A DNA stretch of 5,323 bases from Chloroflexi bacterium UBA6265 (lineage in GTDB: Bacteria > Chloroflexota > Chloroflexia > Thermomicrobiales > UBA6265): the NCBI GenBank assembly GCA_002440805.1, contig DJVD01000097.1:1-5323 (forward strand), given 5' to 3'. Below the pieces are notes generated by a model. The model was not told the DNA's origin. It saw nothing but the letters and a program-made list of their open reading frames with translations, and ran no database searches. Below, piece by piece: positions 1 to 5,231 of this stretch. How positions within the stretch are numbered: position 1 is the stretch's first letter; each line of letters opens with the position of its first letter. The position numbers and the translations under genes were made by a program.

Positions 1-1
1 C

Positions 2-238
2 TGCCAGCAGATTTTTGGTCCCGGCAAGGGATCGGTGGTGTATGGCTGGGTGTTTACCGCCCACCAGGTGGGGGCAGCAACCATTGCCTGGCTGGCGGGC
101 GTCACCCGCACGATCACGGGAGATTACCTGATGGCGTTCTACACCGCCGGGGCAATGGCGATCATCGCCGGCTTCATGATCATGCTCATTCGGCCGCCCG
201 TTCCCGCCCCGCTGGCCCATATTCCCGCGGGCGATTGA
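2..238 (+). CDS. MFS transporter, C-terminal end (partial)
   Basis: Only the last 78 residues are present; the gene starts left of the window. The open frame runs from base 2 to the TGA at 236-238. The visible part begins with an IFGPGKGSVVYGWVF stretch, followed by HQVGAA, a GDYLMAFY loop and a last hydrophobic helix (roughly AGAMAIIAGFMIMLI) before a short proline-rich cytoplasmic tail. This FG-x-G-(V)YGW-x-F-xxHQ-GAA pattern is typical of the last third of 12-helix major facilitator superfamily permeases, so this should cover about helices 10-12. Substrate cannot be told from the tail. It converges on the CDF gene with a 40-nt gap and is unlikely to belong to the metal operon. The family call is fairly safe; any finer assignment is not. 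Confidence 0.8.
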   Translation, partial: CQQIFGPGKGSVVYGWVFTAHQVGAATIAWLAGVTRTITGDYLMAFYTAGAMAIIAGFMIMLIRPPVPAPLAHIPAGD

Positions 239-245
239 ACACTGC

Positions 246-272
246 CGGCACCGGCGTAGTTCGCGCGTGCCG
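246..272. terminator. Possible stem-loop between convergent genes
   Basis: CGGCAC at 246-251 is complementary to GTGCCG at 267-272. Inside it a second 3-bp GCG/CGC stem (254-256 with 262-264) closes a 5-nt loop after a 2x2 internal loop. It sits in the 40-nt gap between the stops of two convergent genes, where a shared terminator is expected. There is no T-run on either side, so it is not a classic intrinsic terminator. A second 6-bp repeat (CGTCCC 271-276 with GGGACG 293-298) overlaps it and spans the CDF stop codon. Confidence 0.3.
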
Positions 273-278
273 TCCCTG

Positions 279-1358
279 CTAGCGATCGGGCCGGGACGAT
301 GCAGCCGGCGAAAGCGAAATCACCGCATCCCCGAACGCGGGCACATGATCGGCCAGGGCTTCGCGTACGCGCGAGGTGATCGCCGTGGCATCCTGAACCG
401 ACAGTTCGGCATCAACCTCCACCTCAAGATCCGTAAACACCTTGTGTCCAGACCAGCGGGCGCGAGCATTCTTCACGGCAACCACGCCATCCACATGCAT
501 GGGGGCATGCTCGATTTCCTCGAGGATGGATGGCTCGATGCCATCGAGGGTGCGGCGGAATATCGACTTGCTCGATTGCCACAGGATACCGACGATCGTG
601 ATGGTAATGAGCAGGCCGATGATGGGATCGATAATGGGCGCGCCCAGCAGCGTGCCAAACACGGCTATGAGCACGGCCAGGGAGGTGAACCCATCGATCC
701 GCGCGTGTTGACCATCGGCGATCAAGGCCGCCGAACCTATCTGCCTGCCGGTACGAATCTGGAGGATGGCGACGAGTTCGTTGCCGATAAAGCCCACGAT
801 AGCCGCAGCGGCCACCCAACCGAGATAGTCCATGGGTTCGGGATTGATGAGCTTGCGTATGGATTCCACGCCGGCCACGATTGCCGATGCCGCAATCGAA
901 ATCAGGATGACCATTCCGGCCAGGTCTTCGGAGCGACCGTATCCATAGGTATAGGTGCGGCTTGCCACCCGGCGCTGGAGCCAGAAGGCGATGAGCAGCG
1001 GAATGGAGTTGGCACCATCGCCCAGGTTATGCACGGTATCGGCAAAGAGTGCCGTCGATCCCGAAAAGTAGAAAATGATGATCTGGATAATGGTCGTGAC
1101 GCCGAGGCTGACAAGCGCCCATTTGGTGGCCCAGAACCCGCGCTCGTTCGATTCCATGACGCTATCCACCTTTTCGTGGACATCGTGACTATGGAAGAAG
1201 GTTTGCTGGGCCCAACCAAGCACACCCGGAAGGTGTGTATGGGAATGGTTACCGTGATCGTGGCCGTGCGCGTGATCATGATCATGGCCGTGGTCGTGGT
1301 CGTGGTCGTGCGCCGTGGCATCTTCTCGCTGTTCCAATCGTTGAGCGTGGTCCGACAT
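279..1358 (-). CDS. Cation diffusion facilitator (CDF) metal efflux transporter, His-rich N-terminus
   Basis: A 359-residue inner-membrane divalent-metal/proton antiporter of the CDF family, exporting metal from the cytoplasm. Residues 17-42 hold 13 histidines alternating mostly with Asp/Gly, a likely cytoplasmic metal-binding leader; H56, H58 and H61 follow. The transmembrane domain covers about 78-260. Both intramembrane metal-site motifs are intact: HxxxD at H110/D114 in TM2 (ADTVHNLGD) and HxxxD at H218/D222 in TM5 (ADGQHARID). The C-terminal 80-90 residues form the usual cytoplasmic ferredoxin-like domain. From memory it strongly resembles Mycobacterium tuberculosis Rv2025c (shared FADTxHN, YTYGxGRxEDLAG, VGFIGNE, GSAALIADG-HAR-DGFTSLAV), which is controlled by the Ni/Co sensor KmtR. 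Family knowledge allows Zn, Co, Ni or Cd; the neighbouring repressor's ligands favour Ni/Co. The start at 1358 follows a GGGGGG tract (1364-1369) acting as ribosome site, 13 nt after the repressor stop, so it is the second gene of an operon. Confidence 0.93.
   Translation of the reverse strand: MSDHAQRLEQREDATAHDHDHDHGHDHDHAHGHDHGNHSHTHLPGVLGWAQQTFFHSHDVHEKVDSVMESNERGFWATKWALVSLGVTTIIQIIIFYFSGSTALFADTVHNLGDGANSIPLLIAFWLQRRVASRTYTYGYGRSEDLAGMVILISIAASAIVAGVESIRKLINPEPMDYLGWVAAAAIVGFIGNELVAILQIRTGRQIGSAALIADGQHARIDGFTSLAVLIAVFGTLLGAPIIDPIIGLLITITIVGILWQSSKSIFRRTLDGIEPSILEEIEHAPMHVDGVVAVKNARARWSGHKVFTDLEVEVDAELSVQDATAITSRVREALADHVPAFGDAVISLSPAASSRPDR
1291..1308. repeat. Three tandem TGGTCG hexamers encoding the His/Asp leader
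   Basis: TGGTCG is repeated three times without change; on the minus strand it reads CGACCA and encodes alternating His and Asp codons. It is the most regular part of the His-rich segment of the CDF gene (codons spread over 1233-1310). Such short in-frame repeats can change copy number by slippage, altering leader length without breaking the frame. Confidence 0.7.
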
Positions 1359-1363
1359 CTCTA

Positions 1364-1369
1364 CCCCCC
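1364..1369 (-). promoter_or_regulatory. G6 tract before CDF start: ribosome site, possible second repressor contact
   Basis: On the minus strand the sequence between the two genes reads TAACCGGGGGGTAGAG and then ATG. The G-run is the only purine-rich stretch at ribosome-site distance from the CDF start. It also partly resembles single-G-tract operators of RcnR-type regulators (consensus as I recall it TACT-G6-N-AGTA), matching the G6 core, one flank base pair and the following AG. The ribosome-site role is likely; the operator role is speculative. Confidence 0.45.
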
Positions 1370-1371
1370 GG

Positions 1372-1662
1372 TTACTTCAGATAGCGATTGAGCGCGTGCT
1401 TGAGGCGATCCCACTCCTCGTCGGCGGTGCCATTGCTGGCGGCCTCACGCAGGCAGGATTCGATATGGTCTTCCAGCACGATCCGGGCGGCGCGATCAAC
1501 TGCAGATCGCACCGCTGCCAATTGCACCAGCACATCCGTGCAATCGCGACCTTCTTCCACCATGCGTTTAATCGAACTGACATGTCCCGCGGTGCGGGCA
1601 AGCTGATCAATCACCGCCTTGGTTTGGCTGTGGTGGTGGGTTGTGTAGTGATCGTCTTCCAT
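1372..1662 (-). CDS. CsoR/RcnR-family metal-sensing transcriptional repressor
   Basis: A 96-residue all-alpha DUF156-type repressor; the family forms tetramers that bind G/C-tract operators and let go when loaded with metal. The GRDCTDVLVQLAAVRSAV stretch and VLEDHIESCL are family hallmarks. Ligand positions C41, H66 and C70 have the exact 25- and 4-residue spacings of CsoR (C36, H61, C65). Aligning without gaps to RcnR places H9 at the position of RcnR H3 (32 residues before the cysteine). The result is an H-C-H-C fingerprint like that of the nickel sensor InrS, unlike the H-C-H-H of RcnR. Extra His residues (H5, H10, H11) flank H9. I chose the ATG at 1662; reading further upstream is possible only from a TTG at 1710, which would run through the operator and promoter. 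It is the first gene of an operon with the CDF transporter and is probably autoregulated. Exact metal remains an inference: Ni/Co favoured, Cu or Zn possible. Confidence 0.92.
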   Translation of the reverse strand: MEDDHYTTHHHSQTKAVIDQLARTAGHVSSIKRMVEEGRDCTDVLVQLAAVRSAVDRAARIVLEDHIESCLREAASNGTADEEWDRLKHALNRYLK

Positions 1663-1666
1663 GTTT

Positions 1667-1683
1667 ATCCCCCCTGGGGGGAT
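1667..1683. promoter_or_regulatory. CsoR-class operator palindrome
   Basis: ATCCCCCCTGGGGGGAT is a perfect dyad of 8-bp arms around one central base. It matches the two-G-tract class of CsoR/CstR operators (AT-rich ends around facing C and G tracts, such as ATACCCC-TGGGGTAT-like sites). It lies 4 nt upstream of the repressor ATG and overlaps the -10 box by two bases, so bound repressor would cover the transcription start. Its G6 half on the minus strand also serves as the Shine-Dalgarno-like tract of the repressor gene. Confidence 0.85.
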
Positions 1684-1710
1684 GATACGGTACAGGCATT
1701 GTGTACGCAA
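1682..1710 (-). promoter_or_regulatory. Sigma-70-type promoter of the repressor-CDF operon
   Basis: Read on the minus strand: -35 TTGCGT (1705-1710), a spacer of exactly 17 nt, and -10 TATCAT (1682-1687). The expected start of transcription, about 7 nt past the -10, falls near 1675 in the centre of the operator palindrome. That leaves a leader of only about 12-14 nt before the ATG at 1662. The arrangement is what a repressor that blocks polymerase directly would need. Confidence 0.75.
1690..1706. repeat. Inverted repeat GTACA-N7-TGTAC in the promoter spacer
   Basis: GTACA at 1690-1694 and TGTAC at 1702-1706 form a perfect 5-bp dyad separated by 7 nt, nearly filling the gap between -10 and -35. 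Its centre (1698) is 23 bp from the centre of the G/C-tract operator, about two helical turns. It could be a second regulator's site or chance. Confidence 0.35.
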
Positions 1711-1727
1711 GCGTGCCGAACCAGTAG

Positions 1728-1762
1728 GCCTTCATGCGAGCCGAGTCGCAACAGGTGAAGGC
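1728..1762. other. Bulged 12-bp stem-loop in intergenic spacer
   Basis: GCCTTCA (1728-1734) pairs with TGAAGGC (1756-1762). Directly inside it TGCGA (1735-1739) pairs with TCGCA (1746-1750), leaving a 6-nt loop (1740-1745) and a 5-nt bulge (1751-1755) on one side only. It lies between the stop of the small membrane protein gene (1838) and the -35 box of the metal operon. A terminator or transcript-end stabiliser for the upstream gene is plausible by position, but no T-run follows on either strand. The rest of the 1711-1837 spacer shows nothing I can assign. Confidence 0.5.
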
Positions 1763-1837
1763 GATGATAAGGAAACTTGTTCTCAGGACAAAGGGGTCGA
1801 CAACGAGGGATTGCTTGCACCAGCCGGGCGGTGAAGC

Positions 1838-2290
1838 CTAGGGCGTATCGAAGTCGATCTGCGGGGATGTACACGCCGGATCGCCGGTACCATACAACGT
1901 CAGCCTGTACTTCAGCGTCTGCCCGGGATCGATGCCGACGATGAGCTGGCTATTGCTGGCATTACCACCATCGAGGCACTGCACCAGCATCATCGAATTG
2001 GTGAGGCGTTCGGTACCGGTATTGGTGACCGCTACCGTAACATCGATCTCCTTTTTGCCGTCCACATCGCGGGAAGCCAGCACACCAAAGCCGCTGGCCT
2101 GCAGCATCTGGCCGGGAACACCTACCGTAGGCACAGGGACCTCATCGTCCCAGGGGAGATCGACCACACCAAACGCGATCAGCCCCACGGCCAGCGAAAA
2201 CAGCAGCAATAACACCGAGAACGCAGCCAACACCACGATGTAGCCGGGAACGGAACTGCGATTGGGATCGGAAGGCGGTTGGGCGGACAT
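1838..2290 (-). CDS. Small single-pass membrane protein, unknown function
   Basis: A 150-residue protein that I do not recognise. Residues 1-15 are polar and proline-rich. Residues about 17-43 form one long hydrophobic helix (GYIVVLAAFSVLLLLFSLAVGL and on) without a lipobox cysteine, so it is an uncleaved anchor rather than a lipoprotein. The remaining 105 residues look like a small beta-rich domain: GKKEIDVTVAVTNTG, then SQLIVGIDPGQTLKYRLTLYG, the alternating pattern seen in immunoglobulin-like or FxLYD-like folds. C105 and C140 are the only cysteines and could form a disulfide outside the cytoplasm. I chose the ATG at 2290 because a GGAG ribosome site lies 6 nt before it; upstream in-frame extension to 2401 has no protein-like character. 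It has no close partner: 128 nt or more separate it from the next starts on either side. The gene itself is credible; function is unknown. Confidence 0.75.
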   Translation of the reverse strand: MSAQPPSDPNRSSVPGYIVVLAAFSVLLLLFSLAVGLIAFGVVDLPWDDEVPVPTVGVPGQMLQASGFGVLASRDVDGKKEIDVTVAVTNTGTERLTNSMMLVQCLDGGNASNSQLIVGIDPGQTLKYRLTLYGTGDPACTSPQIDFDTP

Positions 2291-2324
2291 GAACGACTCC
2301 AGGTAACTGCAACGAACGATGGGT

Positions 2325-2330
2325 ATTGTA
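2325..2330 (-). promoter_or_regulatory. Possible -10 box for the small membrane protein gene
   Basis: On the minus strand TACAAT lies 34 nt before the ATG, one base off the TATAAT consensus. The hexamer 17 nt upstream of it (GTATCC, 2348-2353) is a poor -35, and there is no TG extension. The position suits a gene that appears to be transcribed alone, but the evidence is weak. Confidence 0.35.
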
Positions 2331-2428
2331 GCCGCCTTCGGTGTCATGGATACCCTCGCGACGGACCCTGGTCGTGCAGTTTGACGTGGCAGCGACCGCA
2401 CAGGAGACGACGGTCATCACCAATGGCA

Positions 2429-2460
2429 ACCGTAGCGGCAAGGGCGCACTCCGCTATGGT
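2429..2460. terminator. Imperfect inverted repeat after the phosphatase gene
   Basis: ACCGTAGCGG (2429-2438) and CCGCTATGGT (2451-2460) pair over 10 positions with one G-T wobble, enclosing a 12-nt loop. It lies 53 nt past the phosphatase stop in the direction of transcription, at the end of the four-gene cluster, which suits a terminator or 3'-end stabiliser. No T-run follows on the minus strand, so it would not be a standard intrinsic terminator. Nothing else is recognisable in 2402-2512. Confidence 0.4.
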
Positions 2461-2512
2461 GCTGAACGATTATAAGGGCTCCCCAACGGCCATGTTGTTC
2501 GGTATCTTACGG

Positions 2513-3703
2513 TTAACCCGTATCCGGGGCAGCGATGAGTTGACGAAGGGTGGCAAAGTCAGCGTGATGCTCTGCCAGCCGGTCCTCGCGCATTTTCGGA
2601 GGAATTGCGATGAGCTTCTCCAAATCGGCGATGGCGGCATTTCCCACCTTCACGGCCTGGTCCGCCGAAATCACGCCTCGCTCCCAGGCAGCAGCCGCGG
2701 CGGCGATATACGTATCGAAGTAGTTAATCCCAAACTCGTAATGCAATTTTGGCTGGTTGAGGCTGGTTTCGTTGACATCGTGGATGAAGACTCCGCGAAC
2801 AACCTCACCCAGCTCCTGCACCATTTCCCGACCTACCTGCACATCGCCCTGGCCGCTATCGCCCACAAACACCAGGCCGTACTCCGGGAACAACTGATGA
2901 TACCGGCGGATATTCCGCAGCTTGCGTTTCGCCATCTCTGCGTGTGATCGCAGCGCAAACAAGCTGCCGGTGAGAATGGTGTGCTGGTGAATGCCGGCGT
3001 TACGCAGGGTTCGCCGGGTCCACATTGCGATCAGGCCGGTCAGCAAACCCGGTCGGGCGGTGACGAACGTAAGGTCGCCATCCTCGCCCTGACCATCGGG
3101 GGCGTGATCAAGCACATTGAAGAACGCCAGTACTCCGGGGTAGCGGGTTTTACCGGGATAGCGGCGATCGTGCAATCGCGCAAACACCGTATCGTCGATA
3201 TCCGAAAGCACCTTCAATTCGTCTGTTGGCGACTGGTGCGCGGCGATATGATCGAGGATCTCAGTGCGGATATCGTCATCATCAACATCAACAAAGATCA
3301 ACCGGGAGAGATCGCGGTGGCTATCCGATGTATTGATCGTGTTACGAAGTTGCCGTAATTCCTCACCCGTGGAGGCGAGGATGATGTTGCGGATGCCGAT
3401 CTGCAGGGATCGCCGGGTGGAGCCCTTCTGCAGCCCGCGCACAATTTCGGCCCGGGTCTCAAGGGAGAGATCGTGAATACGATCAACCGTGAGCAGTTGC
3501 ACCAGGTCAGATCGATACTTGGCCCCCCGCCAGCGGTTGTGCAGGTTGCGAATCAGGGCGCGTTGATTCAGTTGCATTAACACCATATCAAGGGACGGTC
3601 CCTCGCACATCGCCAGCAATTCAAGGATCCGCTGTTCATCGCTCCGGTTGGTCCAGCCCCGAATCAGGCGTTTGATCTCATCAACGATTTGCTGCTGGTT
3701 CAT
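2513..3703 (-). CDS. App1-type phosphatidate phosphatase (HAD fold, DUF2183) with helical N-terminal domain
   Basis: A 396-residue protein. Residues about 165-325 match the App1 catalytic domain, a Mg-dependent HAD phosphatase that in yeast App1 removes phosphate from phosphatidate to give diacylglycerol. Visible motifs: D168-I-D-D-T172 (SDIDDTV, motif I nucleophile and acid/base), FVTAR with T215 (motif II), K259/K261 (motif III region), GDSGQGD with D282 and D287 (motif IV), then the family's FIHDV at 306-310. Residues 1-160 are helical and not part of the HAD core; segments near 25-47 and 103-125 look alike (hydrophobic helix, G-x-x-L, then LN/IN), suggesting a duplicated helical repeat. 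The C-terminal 85 residues include an alanine run. No signal peptide, so it is cytoplasmic. The ATG at 3703 overlaps the kinase gene by 23 nt, with a GAGGAAAGG ribosome site 12 nt upstream, a rather long spacing; the only upstream option is a TTG at 3748. Substrate is inferred from family and from the lipid kinase partner. Confidence 0.85.
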   Translation of the reverse strand: MNQQQIVDEIKRLIRGWTNRSDEQRILELLAMCEGPSLDMVLMQLNQRALIRNLHNRWRGAKYRSDLVQLLTVDRIHDLSLETRAEIVRGLQKGSTRRSLQIGIRNIILASTGEELRQLRNTINTSDSHRDLSRLIFVDVDDDDIRTEILDHIAAHQSPTDELKVLSDIDDTVFARLHDRRYPGKTRYPGVLAFFNVLDHAPDGQGEDGDLTFVTARPGLLTGLIAMWTRRTLRNAGIHQHTILTGSLFALRSHAEMAKRKLRNIRRYHQLFPEYGLVFVGDSGQGDVQVGREMVQELGEVVRGVFIHDVNETSLNQPKLHYEFGINYFDTYIAAAAAAWERGVISADQAVKVGNAAIADLEKLIAIPPKMREDRLAEHHADFATLRQLIAAPDTG

Positions 3704-4628
3704 GTACAGTGGGTGCCTTTCCTCGGATGATGAGTGCGGCCGGATCAACAGCGATCGTGATGCGACTCACATCGCTCCACACATCGCCATCAATCTGCGC
3801 TGCTGCTGGTATTTCCGGGATAATCGTAACGCGTTCAATATGGTGATCTATCATGCCGCGGGTGGTACGGTTGCTGCCGCGAAGTCCACGCCAGGCCACC
3901 GGCAACCAGCCGATGAGTGACTGCGGCGCGACGTGCAGCAGGTTGAGCTTGCCATCCTGCAGGTTGGCCTCAGGCAAAATCGTGATGCCACCAGGCACGA
4001 CGCCGCAGTTGCCCACAAGCACGCTCCATGCCGCGTCGATCTCGAGTCGCTGGCCATCCACCTCCACCTGCATTGCCAGGGGCGAACGCATCAGGTGCGG
4101 CATACCGGAGGCGAAGTAGGCTCCGGGGCCAATCGCCCGCTTTAGTCGCGGTGAAACGCCACCCAGGCTAAGCGCATCGCGACCTACGCCGACGACGACC
4201 AGGAAGCGATCATCCAGTACCTGACCGGAAGCGAACTCCAGTTGCACCTTGCCCATATCAATGGGAGTATCCGTGCCCATCAGGGCCGTGCGAACGGAAT
4301 GATCGAGCCGTCGTTCCTTACCAATGGCGTTGAGGTGGAAGATGTTGGCCGTGCCGATGGGAACAATGCCCAGCGCCACGCCGGAATGCGCGAGCACGGT
4401 ACCAACATTGCGCACCGTGCCATCGCCGCCGGCCACGATCACGATATCGGCACCAGCATGCAGCGCCTGTTCTGCCTGTAATCCGCCCGGATGCTCAACT
4501 GTGGTGTGGAATCGGGTTGGTGGTGGATAACCAAGGGCGGCGCAATGATGCTGCACCAGCTCCCATACCCTGAGGTGATGCTTGCGGGCGGGATTGATCA
4601 CGCAATAGACGCGGCTGTTCCGGGTCAT
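3681..4628 (-). CDS. Diacylglycerol kinase-family lipid kinase
   Basis: A 315-residue soluble enzyme of the DAGK catalytic (DgkB/YegS/BmrU) family, which phosphorylates diacylglycerol or a related lipid with ATP at the membrane surface. Domain 1 starts with VYCVINPARKHH (6-18; the family's NPxSG-like opening with Lys/His in place of the Ser/Gly), then the nucleotide-binding G67-G-D-G-T71, and P90-I-G-T-A-N-I-F97, a variant of the common PLGTGNDFA. Domain 2 carries LPEANLQDGKLNLLHV, the counterpart of the P-x-A-x-x-DGxLD motif, and Q278-I-D-G-D282 near the end, the usual QxDGE. Length is normal for the family (about 290-320). It starts 3 nt after the nitroreductase stop and its end overlaps the phosphatase start by 23 nt, so translation is probably coupled on both sides. 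Family is secure; the actual lipid substrate is not, since relatives also act on sphingoid, phosphatidylglycerol or ceramide-like lipids. Confidence 0.93.
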   Translation of the reverse strand: MTRNSRVYCVINPARKHHLRVWELVQHHCAALGYPPPTRFHTTVEHPGGLQAEQALHAGADIVIVAGGDGTVRNVGTVLAHSGVALGIVPIGTANIFHLNAIGKERRLDHSVRTALMGTDTPIDMGKVQLEFASGQVLDDRFLVVVGVGRDALSLGGVSPRLKRAIGPGAYFASGMPHLMRSPLAMQVEVDGQRLEIDAAWSVLVGNCGVVPGGITILPEANLQDGKLNLLHVAPQSLIGWLPVAWRGLRGSNRTTRGMIDHHIERVTIIPEIPAAAQIDGDVWSDVSRITIAVDPAALIIRGKAPTVHEPAANR

Positions 4629-4631
4629 GCG

Positions 4632-5231
4632 TTACCACCGCTCGCGGTGAAGCACCGTCTCGAGAGGACGGCGACCACGCTGAAGCGATCCGCTGCGCTT
4701 GTCAGGTGCCGGGTGACCAATAAACACGACCCCAATCGGCAGGTGATCCGCCGGGATACCCAGTTCCTGCTGCAATTCGGCGGGATCCCTGACGCCGACA
4801 AACGCCGTGCCCAGGCCTTCATCCACGGCGGCAAGCAGCACCAGCATCATCGCGGCGCCGGCATCGGTATGCCAATAGGGAATCGGCCACCCGATCTCTT
4901 CCTGGCCCCCGGCTTTCTTGTCCGGCTCGTTATAGCGCTGGTGATAGAGAGCCTCGCTGGTAGTGATGACGATATGCACCGGTGCCCGACTCATGAACGG
5001 CTCGTGTCCCTGGCGGACATACCATTCCTCGCCCGCGATGGCGGCGATACGGCCGCGTGTATCGGCATTGGTAATTGCGACAAAAGCCATACCCTGGCTA
5101 AACCCCGCGCTGGGCCCACGTCGACCGGCATCGACAATGCGTTCAATCACGTCCCACGCAACCGGTTCTTCCGTAAAGTTCCGGATCATGCGGCGTTTAC
5201 GGACTAAATCATGTAAGGGAGAATTGGTCAT
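4632..5231 (-). CDS. Nitroreductase-family FMN oxidoreductase
   Basis: A 199-residue flavoprotein of the nitroreductase superfamily, which binds FMN as a homodimer and transfers electrons from NAD(P)H to nitro compounds, quinones or other acceptors. The N-terminal KRRMIRNFTEEPV (12-24) is the family's RRS/M-xRxF phosphate-contact motif. AGRRGPSAGFSQ (35-46) is the variant of the common A-x-x-APSaxNxQ segment. PYWHTDAGAAMMLVLLAAVDEGLGTAFVGV (118-147 in all) contains the dimer helix and the GLG loop near the isoalloxazine. Length is normal. The ATG at 5231 follows directly on the TAG stop of the upstream VOC gene with only a weak GAG-type ribosome site, so re-initiation by the same ribosomes is likely. 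Physiological substrate cannot be told; the VOC neighbour hints at detoxification or redox chemistry. No Cys or Fe-S motif and no extra domain is seen. Confidence 0.92.
   Translation of the reverse strand: MTNSPLHDLVRKRRMIRNFTEEPVAWDVIERIVDAGRRGPSAGFSQGMAFVAITNADTRGRIAAIAGEEWYVRQGHEPFMSRAPVHIVITTSEALYHQRYNEPDKKAGGQEEIGWPIPYWHTDAGAAMMLVLLAAVDEGLGTAFVGVRDPAELQQELGIPADHLPIGVVFIGHPAPDKRSGSLQRGRRPLETVLHRERW

Noticed and set aside
267..1391. Long plus-strand open frame of 374 codons
   Set aside because: It lies fully antisense to the CDF gene, its product has no domain or membrane pattern, is full of scattered His/Arg/Gly/Asp, and the minus-strand frame has all CDF motifs. It is a shadow of codon bias.
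1663..1710. N-terminal extension of the repressor from a TTG at 1710
   Set aside because: It would translate the operator and -10 region. The family normally begins close to the ligand His, and the ATG at 1662 has a G-tract ribosome site.
1796..1837. CACC...GGTG hairpin just past the stop of the small membrane protein gene
   Set aside because: Only 4 bp pair (CACC with GGTG), the inner bases do not match, and no T-run follows.
2291..2401. N-terminal extension of the small membrane protein to 2401
   Set aside because: The extra 37 residues are not protein-like, and a GGAG site lies 6 nt before the ATG at 2290.
2279..2947. Plus-strand open frame of 222 codons across the spacer and phosphatase end
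   Set aside because: It runs antisense to two minus-strand genes, its product shows no recognisable motif, and there is no ribosome site of note.
4491..5207. Plus-strand open frame of 238 codons
   Set aside because: It is antisense to the kinase and nitroreductase genes, whose motifs are complete; no domain is visible in the plus-strand product.
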